From: Carettochelys insculpta
Lineage: Eukaryota > Chordata > Testudines > Carettochelyidae
DNA length: 64,000 bases
Assembly (NCBI RefSeq): GCF_033958435.1
Contig: NC_134141.1
Coordinates: 101,721,001-101,785,000 of the forward strand
Direction: 5' to 3'
How positions within the stretch are numbered: position 1 is the first letter of the stretch; each line of letters begins with the position of its first letter. The notes under the pieces were generated by a model, which was not told where the DNA came from, searched no databases, and worked only from the letters and a program-made list of their open reading frames with translations. The position numbers and the translations under genes are program-made. Of the stretch, positions 33,921 to 47,310 are shown in pieces.

Positions 33921-36010
33921 TGCTAGCAGATGTACCCGGCATTGCTTGCATCTTTAACTGAAGTTATTTAAAAACATTAAAAGGAAAATCTACATGTTTG
34001 TTTCAGTAATGCCCTCATGCTTCAGTTAACTAGTGGGGCTCAGGGTGGGGAGCAGGGAGCAAAGGAGGTAGGGTAGTAGGTGAGGGGGCTGAGAGCAGGG
34101 AATGGTGAGTGTTGGAACCAGGGCAGTGGATGGGGATCTTGGGGCAGGAAGTAGGGATGCAGGAACTTGGTTATAAGGGGGCTCAGGCAGGGGATTAGCT
34201 GTGGCCAGGGAATGGGGGTGCAGGAGTGAGGGGAGAGGCTGTGGGAGGTGAAGTTGGGGTTCAGGGTGCAAGATTAAGGGTAGGGAGTGGGACCATAGCA
34301 TGGAGGGTGCAGGCTGCAGCTCCTGAGCCGCGTCTACACGTGCCGGCTACTTCGAAGTAGCCATGCCAACTTCGAAATAGCGCCCGCCACGTCTACACGT
34401 GGCGAGCGCTATTTCGAAGTTGAAATCGACATAAGGCAGCGAGACGTCGAAGTCGCTGTCCTCATGAGGAGATGGGAATAGCACCCTACTTCGATGTTGA
34501 ATGTCGAAGTAGGGCATGTGTAGCCGATCCGCGTCCTGCAACATCGAAATAGCGGGGTCCACCATGGCGGCCATCGGCTGAGGGGTTGAGAGATGCTCTC
34601 TCTCCAGCCCCTGAGGGGCTCTATGGTCACCGTGTGCAGCAGCCCTTAGCCCAGGGCTTCTGGCTGCTGCTGCTGCAGCTGGGGATCCGTGCTGCATGCA
34701 CGGGGTCTGCAACCAGTTGTCGGCTCTGTGGATCTTGTGGTGTTTAGTGTAACTGTGTCTGGGAGGGGCCCTTTAAGGGAGCGGCTTGCTGTTGAGTCCG
34801 CCCTGTGACCCTGTCTGCAGCTGTTCCTGGCACCCTTATTTCGATGTGGGCCGCTTTGGTGTGTGGCTGCTCCCCTGCAGCGCCTACTTTGATGTAGTGC
34901 TGCCCAACGTCGATGCTGAACGTCGACGGCACCAGCCCTGGAGGACGTGTAGACGTTATTCATCGAAATAGCTTATTTCGATGTCACTACATCAAAATAA
35001 GCTATTTCGATGTAGCATTCACGTGTAGACGTAGCTCTGTTGTCCCCAGTCTGTCCCTGCCTGTCCTGCGCATGTGTGTGGGGGGGCAGGAAAGGTGCTT
35101 AGGTGAGGCTGCGGCTTTTACCCTCCCACTTGTCCTCAGATGGGGGCAGTGTATGCTGTAGCTCTTATCCCCCCCCAACCTGTCCCTGCAGCTCTCAGCC
35201 CCTTGGCCTGTAATGGGGGGAGGGGAGGGAGGAAATTTGGCCACACCTCTCCCTGCCACCTGCCTGTGGGTGGGGGGTCAGTTTGGGCCGTGGCTCCTGG
35301 CCAGGCCCCAGAAGGGGGACCCTGAGAGCTGAGGCTGGTCCATGGCACTGGATCTTCTCCTGGAGGGGGGTGCCCCCAGTCTGGCCCCAGCTCTGGGGGT
35401 GGGAGGAAGGAGGAAGAGGCTGGGGCAGCAACACTTCCCTCGCCCCAGCCAGAGCAGCAGGGGATATGTGGGGCTGGGGCTGTTGTGCTGGGCCTGGGGA
35501 GAGCAGCGGGGGGTGGGGCCACAGCTTGGCTGCTTGTCCCAGCTCCATCTGAGCCTAATGGCGGGAGGGGGCATGGCAGGGTTTCCCCACCCTGGCATTT
35601 GGGGAGGGCTGTGGGGAGAGAAACAGGCTCCGGGGAGGGATGCACTTACTCATCCATAGGCAGCTAGGTTCAGGAGCTCACGTTGGGCTGGGACAAGCAG
35701 CTGCCCCCAGCGGTCACTCTGCAGCATTGCTGTTCCCTGTGCTCACTGCCCACAGTGGTGAGTCTGAAGTATGTCGTCCCTCCTGCCGGTGCCCATCTCT
35801 TCCCATGCTCTGGGAAATCCTGGGATTCAGGCAGTTTCCACTTTCCAGGCACAACTGAACCCTGATCTTGGTTTAAGTTAAAGTAAGAGGAAGCTGCCTA
35901 CCAAATTTTGTACTCATAGCTCTTATGGTTCAAGAGGATCTCTTGAAGAAGCATAGTGCCAGGAGGCAGGTAGGCAGAGAGAGACATTCTAAAATCTACA
36001 GTAGCTATAA
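33921..36010 (+). repeat. GC-rich dispersed repeat, copy 3 (interrupted)
   Basis: Begins near TGCTAGCAGATGTACCCGGC, a type of start known from several eukaryotic repeats with an ACCCGGC-x-TTGC core. It continues with a G-rich body on both sides of the MITE 34325-35037, and ends with the tail CTTTCCAGGCACAAC (35831), CTGAACCCTGATCTTG and ACCAAATTTTGTACTCATAG. The tail matches copies 1 and 2. Long ORFs at 35136-35667 on both strands come from the G-rich body. Confidence 0.6.
34325..35037. mobile_element. CpG-rich ~713-bp MITE with GAGC-x-x-CGTCTACACGTG ends
   Basis: Left end GAGCCGCGTCTACACGTG, right end CACGTGTAGACGTAGCTC. Subterminal features include the 18-bp palindrome GGCTACTTCGAAGTAGCC (34345), a GCCACGT/ACGTGGC hairpin around 34387, and a 24-bp inverted repeat with a 4-base loop at 34961-35012 (23 of 24 pairs). 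CpG and TTCGAA are frequent, so the copy is probably young. ORFs on both strands have no transposase features. The target duplication could not be settled. Confidence 0.8.
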
Positions 36011-36969
36011 TAAAGTCTTAGCAGGCTGACTTTGGTCCACTGAGTTTTGTAATCCTAGCTGTGATGCATCTCATCAAATATAAATATTGCAATGGAATTG
36101 CAAAGTTGTTTGTTTACTGTCTTACACAGAGAGGGTAAAGTAGCATTTGTTTTTTTTCTTATTACATTTTGAGCATAAATTAGATCAAGTGTATCACAGT
36201 TTCCAGTGTAGTGTTGGGAAAAGGGTTCCCACAGAAACCAACTATAGGAAGAGTGCCAGGTATAGGAAGGTATGTTATTGTCCTAATTGTGTTACAGAAA
36301 TGACATAGTCATACTCCTGTACATTGGTGGTGGCTGGGTTGGAATGGGAGGAAGGAGAGGAATTATTAGAAGCTAGCTTGTCATACATTCCCTCCACCAC
36401 TGGAGGTTAAGCAGCCAGGGGTTAAAAAGAAAGCTTCTTTAAAATGAAATTAAATTACATTCAAAATAAGTGTTTACATATAAATATGGGCTTTATGTAG
36501 TAGCTAAGTTACCAATAAAGGCCTCTGTTCTCTCCCGTCTGCGCACATAAACCCACTGGCTTAAAGTGTGGAAAGATACAGGACAAAACTGCAGGAAATA
36601 TATTTTGACAGACGTTCTCAAAAGAGCAATACTGTTTTTGACTGCAACCCATCCCTTATGGAAAAGACTTATACAATTTAAAGCAGCAATAACTTTTATA
36701 GAATTGTAAAGCAGATATCAAATTTAATCACAGCAATAATATCATCTGTTTTCTCAGCTATTGGACAAAATATGTATAGAGGGATCTCATTTGTTAATTT
36801 TTTTTTCTTTCTGGACAGTACTTTCTTTAGACCCCAATTGGGTTCATTCTCGTAATAGTCTAAAGAGTTCTACATAGAATCTCACTGGAACAATAAGCCT
36901 GACTTTTATATCTTGCAGAGCAAGAATCTGAATCCCATAGTTTGTTTTCGATAATGTCTTACTTTCTAG

Positions 36970-37084
36970 CGATTATCCATCCGAAAACCAGAAGAAACAG
37001 AAGCCAAACAAAAAAAGGAAGGAGATAACGTGAGAGAGAGGATCATCAGACGAGCAGCTTTAGAGTTTGAAGACGGCATGTATG
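36970..37084 (+). CDS. OXCT1: OXCT1 internal exon C (interdomain linker and start of C-terminal domain)
   Basis: The acceptor is ACTTTCTAG. Translation begins [20 protein letters not shown] and continues [18 protein letters not shown], then one base of the next codon. The charged, lysine/glutamate-rich first half corresponds to the hydrophilic linker between the two halves of SCOT, the variable part of the family; here it differs from human as expected. The second half, RRAALEF-x-DGMY, is the conserved start of the second (B-type) CoA-transferase domain, about residues 281-318. The donor at 37085 is GTATCC, clearly weaker than the GTAAGT used by four of the other exons. A weak donor alone does not show alternative splicing. 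Confidence 0.95.
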
Positions 37085-38573
<1,489 letters not shown>

Positions 38574-38622
38574 GGTCCTTATCCACTTGAAAACGAGGTA
38601 GATCCAGACCTGATTAATGCAG
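38574..38622 (+). CDS. OXCT1: OXCT1 internal exon E (49 bp)
   Basis: The acceptor is TTTTGTTGTCAG. The exon codes for GPYPLENEVDPDLINA and one base of the following glycine, about residues 351-366. GPYP and DADLINAG are conserved in vertebrate SCOT; the residues between them vary between species. The donor at 38623 is GTAAAA, lacking the usual G at +5, so it is a weak-to-moderate site. The exon is short enough to be missed by ORF-length filters. Frame continuity with exons D and F supports it strongly. Confidence 0.94.
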
Positions 38623-39439
38623 GTAAAATCATTAACATGCTTTAACTTCTGGAAGCTGTTCGTAACTGATTTAACATACTTTATTTGATAGAATACTAAA
38701 TCCAGAACACTGGCGCAATGTTACTTTATTTGTTGTTTTGCCCTTTGTTAATACTGACATTTTCAGTGACAATGAATTTTGCTTATGAGTGACCATTAAT
38801 GTACTAGCTAGTCAATTTGTGTGTCATCACTGCTTTCTAATAGCCGTTAGTGACAGTTAAAGGAGGCTCTTTTTTCAACCCAAGGGTCAAGGCTTGTGGT
38901 TTTCTTTTTGGAAGCAAAAGATCCTTAGACCTGTTCCCCAATTCAGCATGTACACTTGAGTTGTGAGGTCTATATGTATATGCATTTGTTCAGCTATATT
39001 TCCTGGGTTTTTGGGAGGTGCTAGAAATTGATCCCAGGGGCACATTTGACAAAATTCGTGGTCTTCAGTCACTAAGTTTTGTATCTTGCCTTATTACTGA
39101 GTGGTGATATCTTTGGAGGAAAAATTTGAGCAACTCTTCAGAGATCTCACTTGAGTATTTGGAGGAGTTGCCTCCATCAGTAATTCACCCATTGTAGGTT
39201 CAGACAACGTCTCCTTCACTTTTGGCCAGAAAAAGTGGCCGTACAACTTTGAAATGAGAAAGCTGGCTTGCTAGGTTTCTGTTTGTTGGTTTGTTTTTAG
39301 TTTAGTGTAATAATTCAAAGTTTTGCACATCCTTGCAGTTAATACAGTTCTGCTTAAACACATACATGCCTTGCTTTTGCACTGGGATGTGCCAGTACAG
39401 AGACTGCATCTGTATATATTCCCATAAATTAGAGTGTTA

Positions 39440-39705
39440 ATGGGACACTGCATGGAGGGCAGCAGCCCTGCATATTAGGACATTGCTTGTTGTTCTTCCT
39501 GTTCCCCTAACTGTCAGGGAGCGAAAGGAAGGTACCCAGCTTGTAGGGATGCCTCCCATTCCTGGCTGGCGAGGGGAGGGGGCGGAGGAGTGATTCACAC
39601 AAGCCAGGTAATTTGCCCTCAATCCCTGACAGTCAGGGAAATGGGAAGAAGAGCAAGCAGCATCCTGGTACACATGGCTGTTGCCCTCCCTCTGCTCCCA
39701 AAATG
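39440..39705. mobile_element. Foldback element centred on CTGTCAGGGA inverted repeat
   Basis: TTCTTCCTGTTCCCCTAACTG with TCAGGGA (to 39520) pairs with TCCCTGACAGTCAGGGAAAT and GGGAAGAAGAG (39622-39655). Outward, GGAGGGCAGCAGCCCTGCAT pairs with the complement of ATGGCTGTTGCCCTCCCT. The spacer is GC-rich. The minus ORF 39437-39709 covers the foldback and is not a gene. Confidence 0.7.
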
Positions 39706-40118
39706 GCACCCTTGAGTGGATCCCAGTGCCTGATGAGGTATATACATCTGGTATTTTTAAAAGGGCATTACCTAATCCTATAGATTTCCCCTTTAGTAGA
39801 GCATGTTAGCTAGTACAGCTAAGCAGAGTAGGCAAAATGAGATAAAGCACTGACATTTAACCAAGTTTGTAATTTAATTTAGCTGTACGCTCCAGCAACT
39901 GCTCACTGACTGGTAAAAATATTTGCTGCCTGGCTTAATTAATTTTATTCTGTTATCATAGTGTTGTTTTTCCCACTTTGAGCTGTGCCATCTCTGCAAT
40001 ATTACTCATGAATTATTTCACCATCTAAGAGTTTCACCACCAACTGGCTGTTGAAATACTTTGAGGGGGAGATTTTCCAGGGCATAAAGGGGAGTTAAGT
40101 GCCCGCCTTTGAAAATCT

Positions 40119-40134
40119 CTCTCTCTCTCTCTCT
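40119..40134 (+). repeat. (CT)n microsatellite, short
   Basis: About eight uninterrupted CT units. Confidence 0.85.
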
Positions 40135-40319
40135 GTACATGTGCTCAAGTTAACTTCTGAATAATTTTTTTTCAAAACTAAATAGGTGTAAAATTGTTCT
40201 CTAAAAATAATTTATCCTAAATTGATAGTGATCATCTGGCATTAGAAGTATTCTTTCAGAACCTGGAAGCTGCGATGGTTATATGCATCAATAAGGCAAA
40301 TAACTAGGCAAGAAGAAGA

Positions 40320-40975
40320 AAGAGGATTAGTTTTTTCCATATCATCTGTCACTAGGTTGGCGTCCCCATTCCATAAAGGTCCCACACCTTCCCTGACCAC
40401 CTTGTTGAAGCCGTTCTTGTTGTCCTTCACATCCCTTGCTAGCTGCAACTGCACTTTGGCCTTCCAGGCCTTACACCCCTACATGCTCAAGCAATATTTT
40501 TTAACTCCTTCCTTGTCATCTGTCCAGGTTACCCTTTCTTTGGAGCTTCTTTTTTGTGTTTAAGCTCACTGAAGATTTCTCTGTGCAGCCAAGCTGGTCC
40601 CTTGACATATTTTGATGTTCCTCTTGCACACTGGAGTGGTCTGTTCCTGCACCATAATAAGGCTACTTCAGAATACCCAGCTCTGCTGGACTCCTTTCCC
40701 CTTCCTAATAGCCTTCCAGAGGATCCTGCACATCAGTTCCCAGAGGGATTCAGAGTTTGCTTTTCTGAAGTGCAGTCTGTTGCTCTCCTTCCTTCCTTTT
40801 GTCAAAATCCTGAATTTAACCATCTCCAGGTTAATGCTGTCCAGGTTGCCACTTACTACTTCCTCTCCTGATTCTTCCCAACTTGTGAGGAGCAGGTCAA
40901 GAGGAACATGAGTCCTAGTTGGTTCCTCCAATACTTGCTCCAGGAAGTTACCAGTCCTTTAGTTCTCTACATTTC
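40320..40975 (-). mobile_element. CR1 LINE ORF2 fragment, antisense (endonuclease end to pre-RT)
   Basis: On the minus strand, EEPTRTHVPLDLLLTSWEES followed by an LEMVKFRIL segment (ORF 40668-40931) matches the end of the CR1 endonuclease domain (EPTR-x-x-x-LLDLLLTN, DHEMVEF). Further along, LQLARDVKDNKNGFNKVVRE and GDANLVTDDMEK (40242-40454) match the linker before reverse transcriptase. Frames are broken; this is a relic of a longer copy. Confidence 0.85.
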
Positions 40976-42848
40976 AGCAATGCACTCCAGCATAACCACT
41001 CTGAACTGGTGATTTAGAGGTCACAGCTCCTCTTTTTCTTGGCTGAAGTAACACAGTAAGGGTGTTGTTTTTCCTAACCTCTCAGTTCTTTCAGATAAAT
41101 TTTAAGGCTTGCCCTACAGATCCAGCAAATCACATAGGCTTCCCCTTTTGGATAAGGAAGATGTGGACAAAAAGAAAGCAATGAGATCAATGAAAACTCC
41201 AATTTACTATTGTAATAATGGTGGGATCTGTTTTAAAAAACCACCTTGTTTTCATGAAAGACTTAGCAAAACAACTGATGTCGTAGGTGAACACAGGCTC
41301 TGTCTGAAGGCATTGGACACAGCGTTTAAATCACAGGACAGAACCTTAGGAGGATATATTAGCTGAAGTGCTCCAGTGAAGCCGTATATCTCCCTCCTCC
41401 TTCCAAGACTTTCTGGATACACTCAAAATTGATGACAGGTCAGAAAGAGAGAGACTTTCAAGGTACTAGCCCGCATTTCGATATCAAATTCATCTTATAA
41501 AAACTCCAGAACCTGAGCTGCTTCCGCTGAGGCTGAATATTTTGCCTTTGTCTACGCCAGGCTTTGAATTTACACTGATTTTTGAGCAAGCCCTAGTTGT
41601 GGTTTTGCCCCTAGGAGCTAACAGAGTTCCAGTGAGGCCAGCAGAACAGCTTTTGTGTTCTAGAAACTTCATTTCAAATGCCCAGCTGCCAGTTTGACTT
41701 GCCTGGTTTCTGGTGACGAACTGGATCTTAAAGTAACAAATGTAGCACGGGACTCTGGTTTGACTTGGATGCATGAGGACCCAGCATTGGAAATTTTGAA
41801 ATTCTTGATGATCACGTTGAAAGATTGGTTGATCACCCCACATGATCAATTTTTCTTGTGCTCAAGCAGTCACCCTTTGCATTGCTGGTGTTCAGTGCCA
41901 TTGATAGACCAGCCAGCAGCAGAGCATCTGGAACTGCTGTTGGTGCTCCCTGGCCTGCAGCTGCTGCACCGTGGGCTCCTCTGCCCCCTTCAAACTCAGA
42001 CAACAGTGGCAGCTTCTGCAGCTGCTGCCAGGCTGCCCTGGTGTGCTGCACAGTGTGCCTCTGCAGCATGGCACTTCTGGGTTAGGCCCAGTCCTCCTGT
42101 GTTCCTTGTGCTGATCCCCGGGAGTGGAGCCTGGGCATGCAGCTGGGAAAAGCAGGATTGGGCCCCGGTGTGCCGGCCTGGGAAAACAGATGGCCCGACT
42201 ATAGTTTTGCTCCTTCTTCAGGGGCTGCTCCAGCTCAGGGAGGCATGCGGTGAGTCTGGCTGAGGCCCACCACACTTCCCTGAAGCTAGGCCCTTTTCAT
42301 CTGCTTATGGCACTCCATTTCTGCAGCCTTGCTGTGCTTCCTGGTGCAGGAGCTCAGCCTCTGGCTGCCCTTTCTAAACTTAGTCATTTGGGCTCTATAG
42401 CTCAGCCGGGGTCACAGTAAATACTGCCATGTGGGGTGGCCAGAGCAGCTGGCTGCTGAGCCCAGGGAAGAGGTTTGGGGAGCTGAGGCAGGCAGTCACC
42501 AAGTGGGAAGAGGAAAGCAGCCTGCAGCATGGCATTGAGCAAGCTTCTGGCTGCGTGGGGGAGGAGGCGTGGGCCTGAGCTCCCGCCTTACATACTGGTG
42601 AAAATTGGATTATATGCTATTCTTGTCATGTGTGCTGGGGATTGCCTACCCGGGTCTAATCTTTCTACTGATTGGAGAGACCTCTCCGGTCAACATGAAA
42701 CCACTTAGATGAGTAGGGGGTAGTTATGTTGATAGGAGAAGCTCTCCCTGAGACTACAGCTATGCTACTGCAGAAAGTCAACCTAAGCTATGAAACTCCA
42801 GCTATGTGAATAACGTACCGGGGAGTCAACATATCTTAGTTTGTTACC

Positions 42849-43037
42849 CGCAGGTCTACACTGTGAGGGGGTTGATGGGAGAGTGCTCCCATTGAATACT
42901 CTTCTCATCTGGGGTAAAGTAGGGGGTTGACTGCAAAGAGATCTGCAGTTGATAGGTGGGTCTTAACTAGATCCACTAAATCAACCACTGGTAGATTGAT
43001 CTCTGTGTCAATCTATGCTGTAGTGTAGACATAGGCT
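42849..43037. mobile_element. MITE with AGGTCTACACTG / TGTAGTGTAGACAT ends
   Basis: GCAGGTCTACACTGTGAGGG at the left, CTGTAGTGTAGACATAGGC at the right, and GTTGATGGGAGAGTGCTCCC inside. Sequence from about 42660 to 42848 (GACCTCTCCGGTCAAC, CAGCTATGTGAATAACGTAC) looks like part of a related older element; its left boundary is unclear. Confidence 0.6.
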
Positions 43038-43240
43038 AATTAATGGCTTTATTCAGCCCCTGCCCAACTCCCTCACAACCTTTTTACAGAGTAACCTGCC
43101 CCTCCCATAATTCAAAAAAAGTTTATACCAATAAATATGGATAGGGTCTGATGGAGTTTGACATGCTGATGATGATTCCTTTCTACTGGATTTTCCTATT
43201 TTTCCAGTTCTGCAAATATAACATCCCATTTCTTTTACAG

Positions 43241-43313
43241 GTAAAGAGACAGTCACTGTTCTTCCAGGTTCCTCCTATTTCTCTAGTGATGAATCATTTG
43301 CGATGATTAGAGG
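43241..43313 (+). CDS. OXCT1: OXCT1 internal exon F
   Basis: The acceptor is TTTCTTTTACAG and the donor is GTATGT at 43314. Two bases complete glycine, then [23 protein letters not shown] and two bases of a glycine codon, about residues 367-391. The [13 protein letters not shown] block is nearly invariant in SCOT and in the bacterial B subunits and borders the CoA-binding pocket. The 73-bp exon leaves phase 2, matching the single-base start of exon G 734 bp downstream. No disruption is seen. Confidence 0.96.
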
Positions 43314-44153
<840 letters not shown>

Positions 44154-45114
44154 TGATTTAAATAATACAAATACATGTTTTTCCCAGCTTCTCTCCTAAC
44201 AACTGTGTTCTGAAACTTCGGTTTCTAAACCGATAGCAGCAGGAGGAGATTGTTCTTCGTTTAACATGTATTTCCCTTTGTTGCAGTCTCAGGTGCCTAA
44301 CTTTATACATTTTTTTTTTTGTTTTGTTTTTAACAAATGTTCAAAAACTGGAGATTTAAGGAGCTGTGGAGACGTTTGTTAGTGGGACCATTGTTCCAGA
44401 CATACAAATTTTTTTCAATATAGAGTTCAGGAAGACTTTTGACACAAAGAAAGTGTACTGTTTCTTTAAATCTCTGGCAAGGAAACAGGGTGAGTGGGTA
44501 GAATTCTGGTAGAAACTGGGCTGTGAGGCAGAGAAAATGAAAAAAAACATGTAGCTTTGAGGATGATACTGTTTTCCTTCAGTATTGTTGGCTTCAAGGA
44601 TCCAAAACCCTAGAGTCAGGGCCCTAAAATTGAGCTTGAGTTGTAAAAAACTGAGACTTTTAAAATAATATTTTGGGGTCCTATTTGCATTTTTGTTCTT
44701 GAGTTGTTAAGGTTCCTCTTTTCATGCTTTTCTGGGAGTTTTAGAGACTTGCTGCATACACATTCAGTAGCTCTGAAGACAACATCAACACTGGTAGGAA
44801 TCAAAGATTGTTTAACTGAAAAGAGAAGATACAGAGCTTGAAGTTGGTAGGAAAGAAGACAACCCTATAACCAACAGTCAAAGCAAATTTATTTTATATG
44901 GAAACTGGAGATTCCAAGAGGTTCCTGGCTGATAAAATAAGGAAGTTGGACTTAGTTGGATAGAGAGAAGTTAGAAGGGACTGTGAGGATCATAGAAGTT
45001 TTACAGCAGTACGTATTAAGGTCACTGGTTCTGTCTGCATATAAGCAAAGCCAAAATATTACACTCCAGTGATTGATTGTTTTAAACTCATTTGTCTTTT
45101 CTACATTCATTAGA

Positions 45115-47310
45115 CACTATAATAGAGGCCCAACGTAAATGTATACCCCAAATTAAAAAACATACTAAGACACCAAAAAAAAGAGCCACCATGGGTTAAC
45201 ACCCATGTAAAACAAGCAGTGAGGGATAAAAAGGCATCTTTCAAAAAGTGGAAGGCAAATGCTAGTGAGGTAAATAGAAAGGAACATAAACACTAGCAAA
45301 TGAAGTGTAAAACTGTAATAAGGAAAGCCAAAAAAGATTTTGAGGAACAGCTAGCCAAAAGCTCAAAAACAATAACAAGAGGTTTTTTAAATATATTAGA
45401 AGCAGGAAGCCTGCTAAAAAAAACCAGTGGGTTCCCTAGATGATACAAATACAAAAGGAGCAATCAAGGACAATAAAGCCATTGCAGAGAGACTAAATGA
45501 TTTCTTTGCTTCAGTCTTCACAGCTGAGGATGTTGGGGAGATTCCCAAACCTGCACCGTTTTTTTGTGGGAAATGAAACTGAGGAACTGTCCCAGATTGA
45601 AGTGTCGTAAGAGGAGGTTTTGGAACAAATAGATAAACTTAGTGTTAACAAATCACTGGGACCGGATGGCATTCATCCAAGGGTTCTGAAAGAACTCAAA
45701 TAGGAAATTGCAGAGCTATTAACACTAGTTTGTAATCTGTCCTTTGGATCAGCTTCCGTACCCTAATGACTGGAAGATAGCTAATGTGACACCAATATTT
45801 AAAAAGGGCTCTAGAGGTGACCCTGGCAATTACAGACTGGTAAGTTTAGCATCAGTTCCAGGCAAACTAGTTGAAACAATAGTAAAGAATAAAATTGTCA
45901 GGCATGTAGAAGAACATAATTTGATGGGCAAAAGTCAACGTGGTTTCTGCAGAGGGAAATCACGTCTTACTAATCTGTTAGAGTCCTTTGAAGGGGTTAA
46001 CAAACATGCAGACAGGGGAGATCCAGTGGATATAGCGTACTTAGATTTCCAGAAAGCCTTTGACAAGGTACCTCATCAAAAGCTCTTATGTAAATTAAGT
46101 TGTCATGGGATAAGAGGGAAGGTCCTTTCATGGATTGAGAACTGGTTAAAAGATAGGAAACAGAGGGTAGGCATAAATGGTACATTTTCCAGATGGAGAG
46201 GGTAACTAGTGGTGTCCCCCAAGAGTCAGTCCTAGGACCAATCCTATTCAATGTATTCATAAATGATCTGGAGAAGGGGGTGAGCAGTGAGGTGCAAAAG
46301 TTTGGAGATGATGCTAAACTGTTCAAGATAGTCCAGACAAAGGCAGACTGTGAAGAACTTCAAAAGGATCTCAAACTGAGTGATTGGGGAACAAAATGGC
46401 AAATGAACTTTAATGTGGATAAGTGTAAAGTAATGCAGATTGGAAAATATAACCCCAACTATACTTTCAATATGATGGGGGCTAATTTAGCAATAACTAA
46501 TCAGGAAAGAGATCTTGGAGTTACCATGGATAGTTCCTTGAAAACATCCACGCAGTGTGCAGAAGCAGTCAAAAAGGCAAATAGGATGTTAGGTATTATT
46601 AAAAAAGGAATGGAAAATAAGGCAAGGAGTATCTTACCGCCCCTATATAAATCTATGGTATGCCCATGTTTTGAATACTGTGTACAGATGTGGTCTCCTC
46701 ACCTAAAAAAAGATATCCTGGCACTGGAAAAGGTTCAGAAAAGGGCAACTAGAATGATTAGGGGCTTGGAACAGGTGCTGTATGAGGAGAGGCTAAAAAG
46801 ATTGGGACTTTTCAGTTGAGAAGAGAGGAGGCTGAGGGGGAGCATGATAGAGGTATATAAAATTATGACAGGTGTGGAGAGGGCGAATAAGGAGAAGTTA
46901 TTTACTTGTGCCCATAATACAAGAACTAGAGGACACCAAATGAAATTAATGGGTAGCAGGTTTAAAACTAATAAAAGAAAGTTCTTCTTCACTCAGCGCA
47001 TAGTTAACCTGTGGAACTCATTGCCAGAGGAGACTATGAAGGCTAGGACTATAACAGAATTTAAGAAGGAGCTAGATAAATTCATGGAGGTTAGGTCCAC
47101 AAAAGGCTATTAGCCAAGGGTAGGAATGGTGTCCCTGGCCTCTGATTGTCAGAGGCTGGAGATGGATGGCAGGAAACAAATCGCTTGATCATTGTCTTCA
47201 GTGTCCCTGGGGCACTTGGCACTGGCCACTGTCAGCAGACAGGCTACTGGGCTGGATGGACCTTTGGTCTGACCCAGTATGGCCATTCTTACGTTTTTAT
47301 GTTATGTTCT
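45115..47310 (+). mobile_element. CR1-type LINE, sense, 5'-truncated, ORF2 disrupted
   Basis: Starts within ORF2 before reverse transcriptase and reads to a genuine CR1 3' end (GGGCTGGATGGACCTTTGGT, CTGACCCAGTATGGCCATTC, TTACG/TTATG). ORFs 45744-46205, 46193-46819 and 46844-47113 carry RT motifs in order: RLVSLASVPGKLVE, SQRGFCRGKS, YLDFQKAFDKVPHQK, SGVPQ-x-SVLGP, then the catalytic box as FGDD where functional copies have FADD, and VQKRATRMIRGLE near the end. The upstream part has in-frame stops (for example after ATGGGT near 45190). The copy is therefore dead but relatively young, with long frames surviving. Confidence 0.92.

Larger units (their letters stand above)
31742..36969 (+). other. 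OXCT1: 5.2-kb OXCT1 intron between exons B and C
   Basis: GT-AG intron. From 32160 to 33000 it is GC-rich, with long purine and pyrimidine runs that produce overlapping ORFs on both strands. From 33921 to 36010 it carries a GC-rich dispersed repeat split by a CpG-rich MITE. Segments 33021-33920 and 36011-36969 show nothing recognisable apart from the exon C acceptor. Confidence 0.9.
38623..43240 (+). other. OXCT1: 4.6-kb OXCT1 intron between exons E and F
   Basis: Begins GTAAAA and ends TTTTACAG. It contains a foldback element (39440-39705), a CT microsatellite (40119-40134), an antisense CR1 fragment (40320-40975) and a MITE (42849-43037). The GC-rich stretch 41850-42600 yields long ORFs on both strands without recognisable domains. 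Segments 38640-39430, 39710-40110 and 40980-41850 hold nothing I can name. Confidence 0.92.

Noticed and set aside
35136..35667. Cluster of long ORFs on both strands
   Set aside because: Overlapping frames on both strands in G-rich sequence have proline/glycine-rich products and no domains.
41694..42263. 189-codon + strand ORF with leucine/alanine-rich product
   Set aside because: No domain or transcript signal; the opposite strand has a comparable ORF, as expected for GC-rich sequence.
42395..42420. Possible tRNA-like word (GCTCTATAGCTCAGCC)
   Set aside because: No acceptor-stem pairing, anticodon arm or T-loop could be traced around it.
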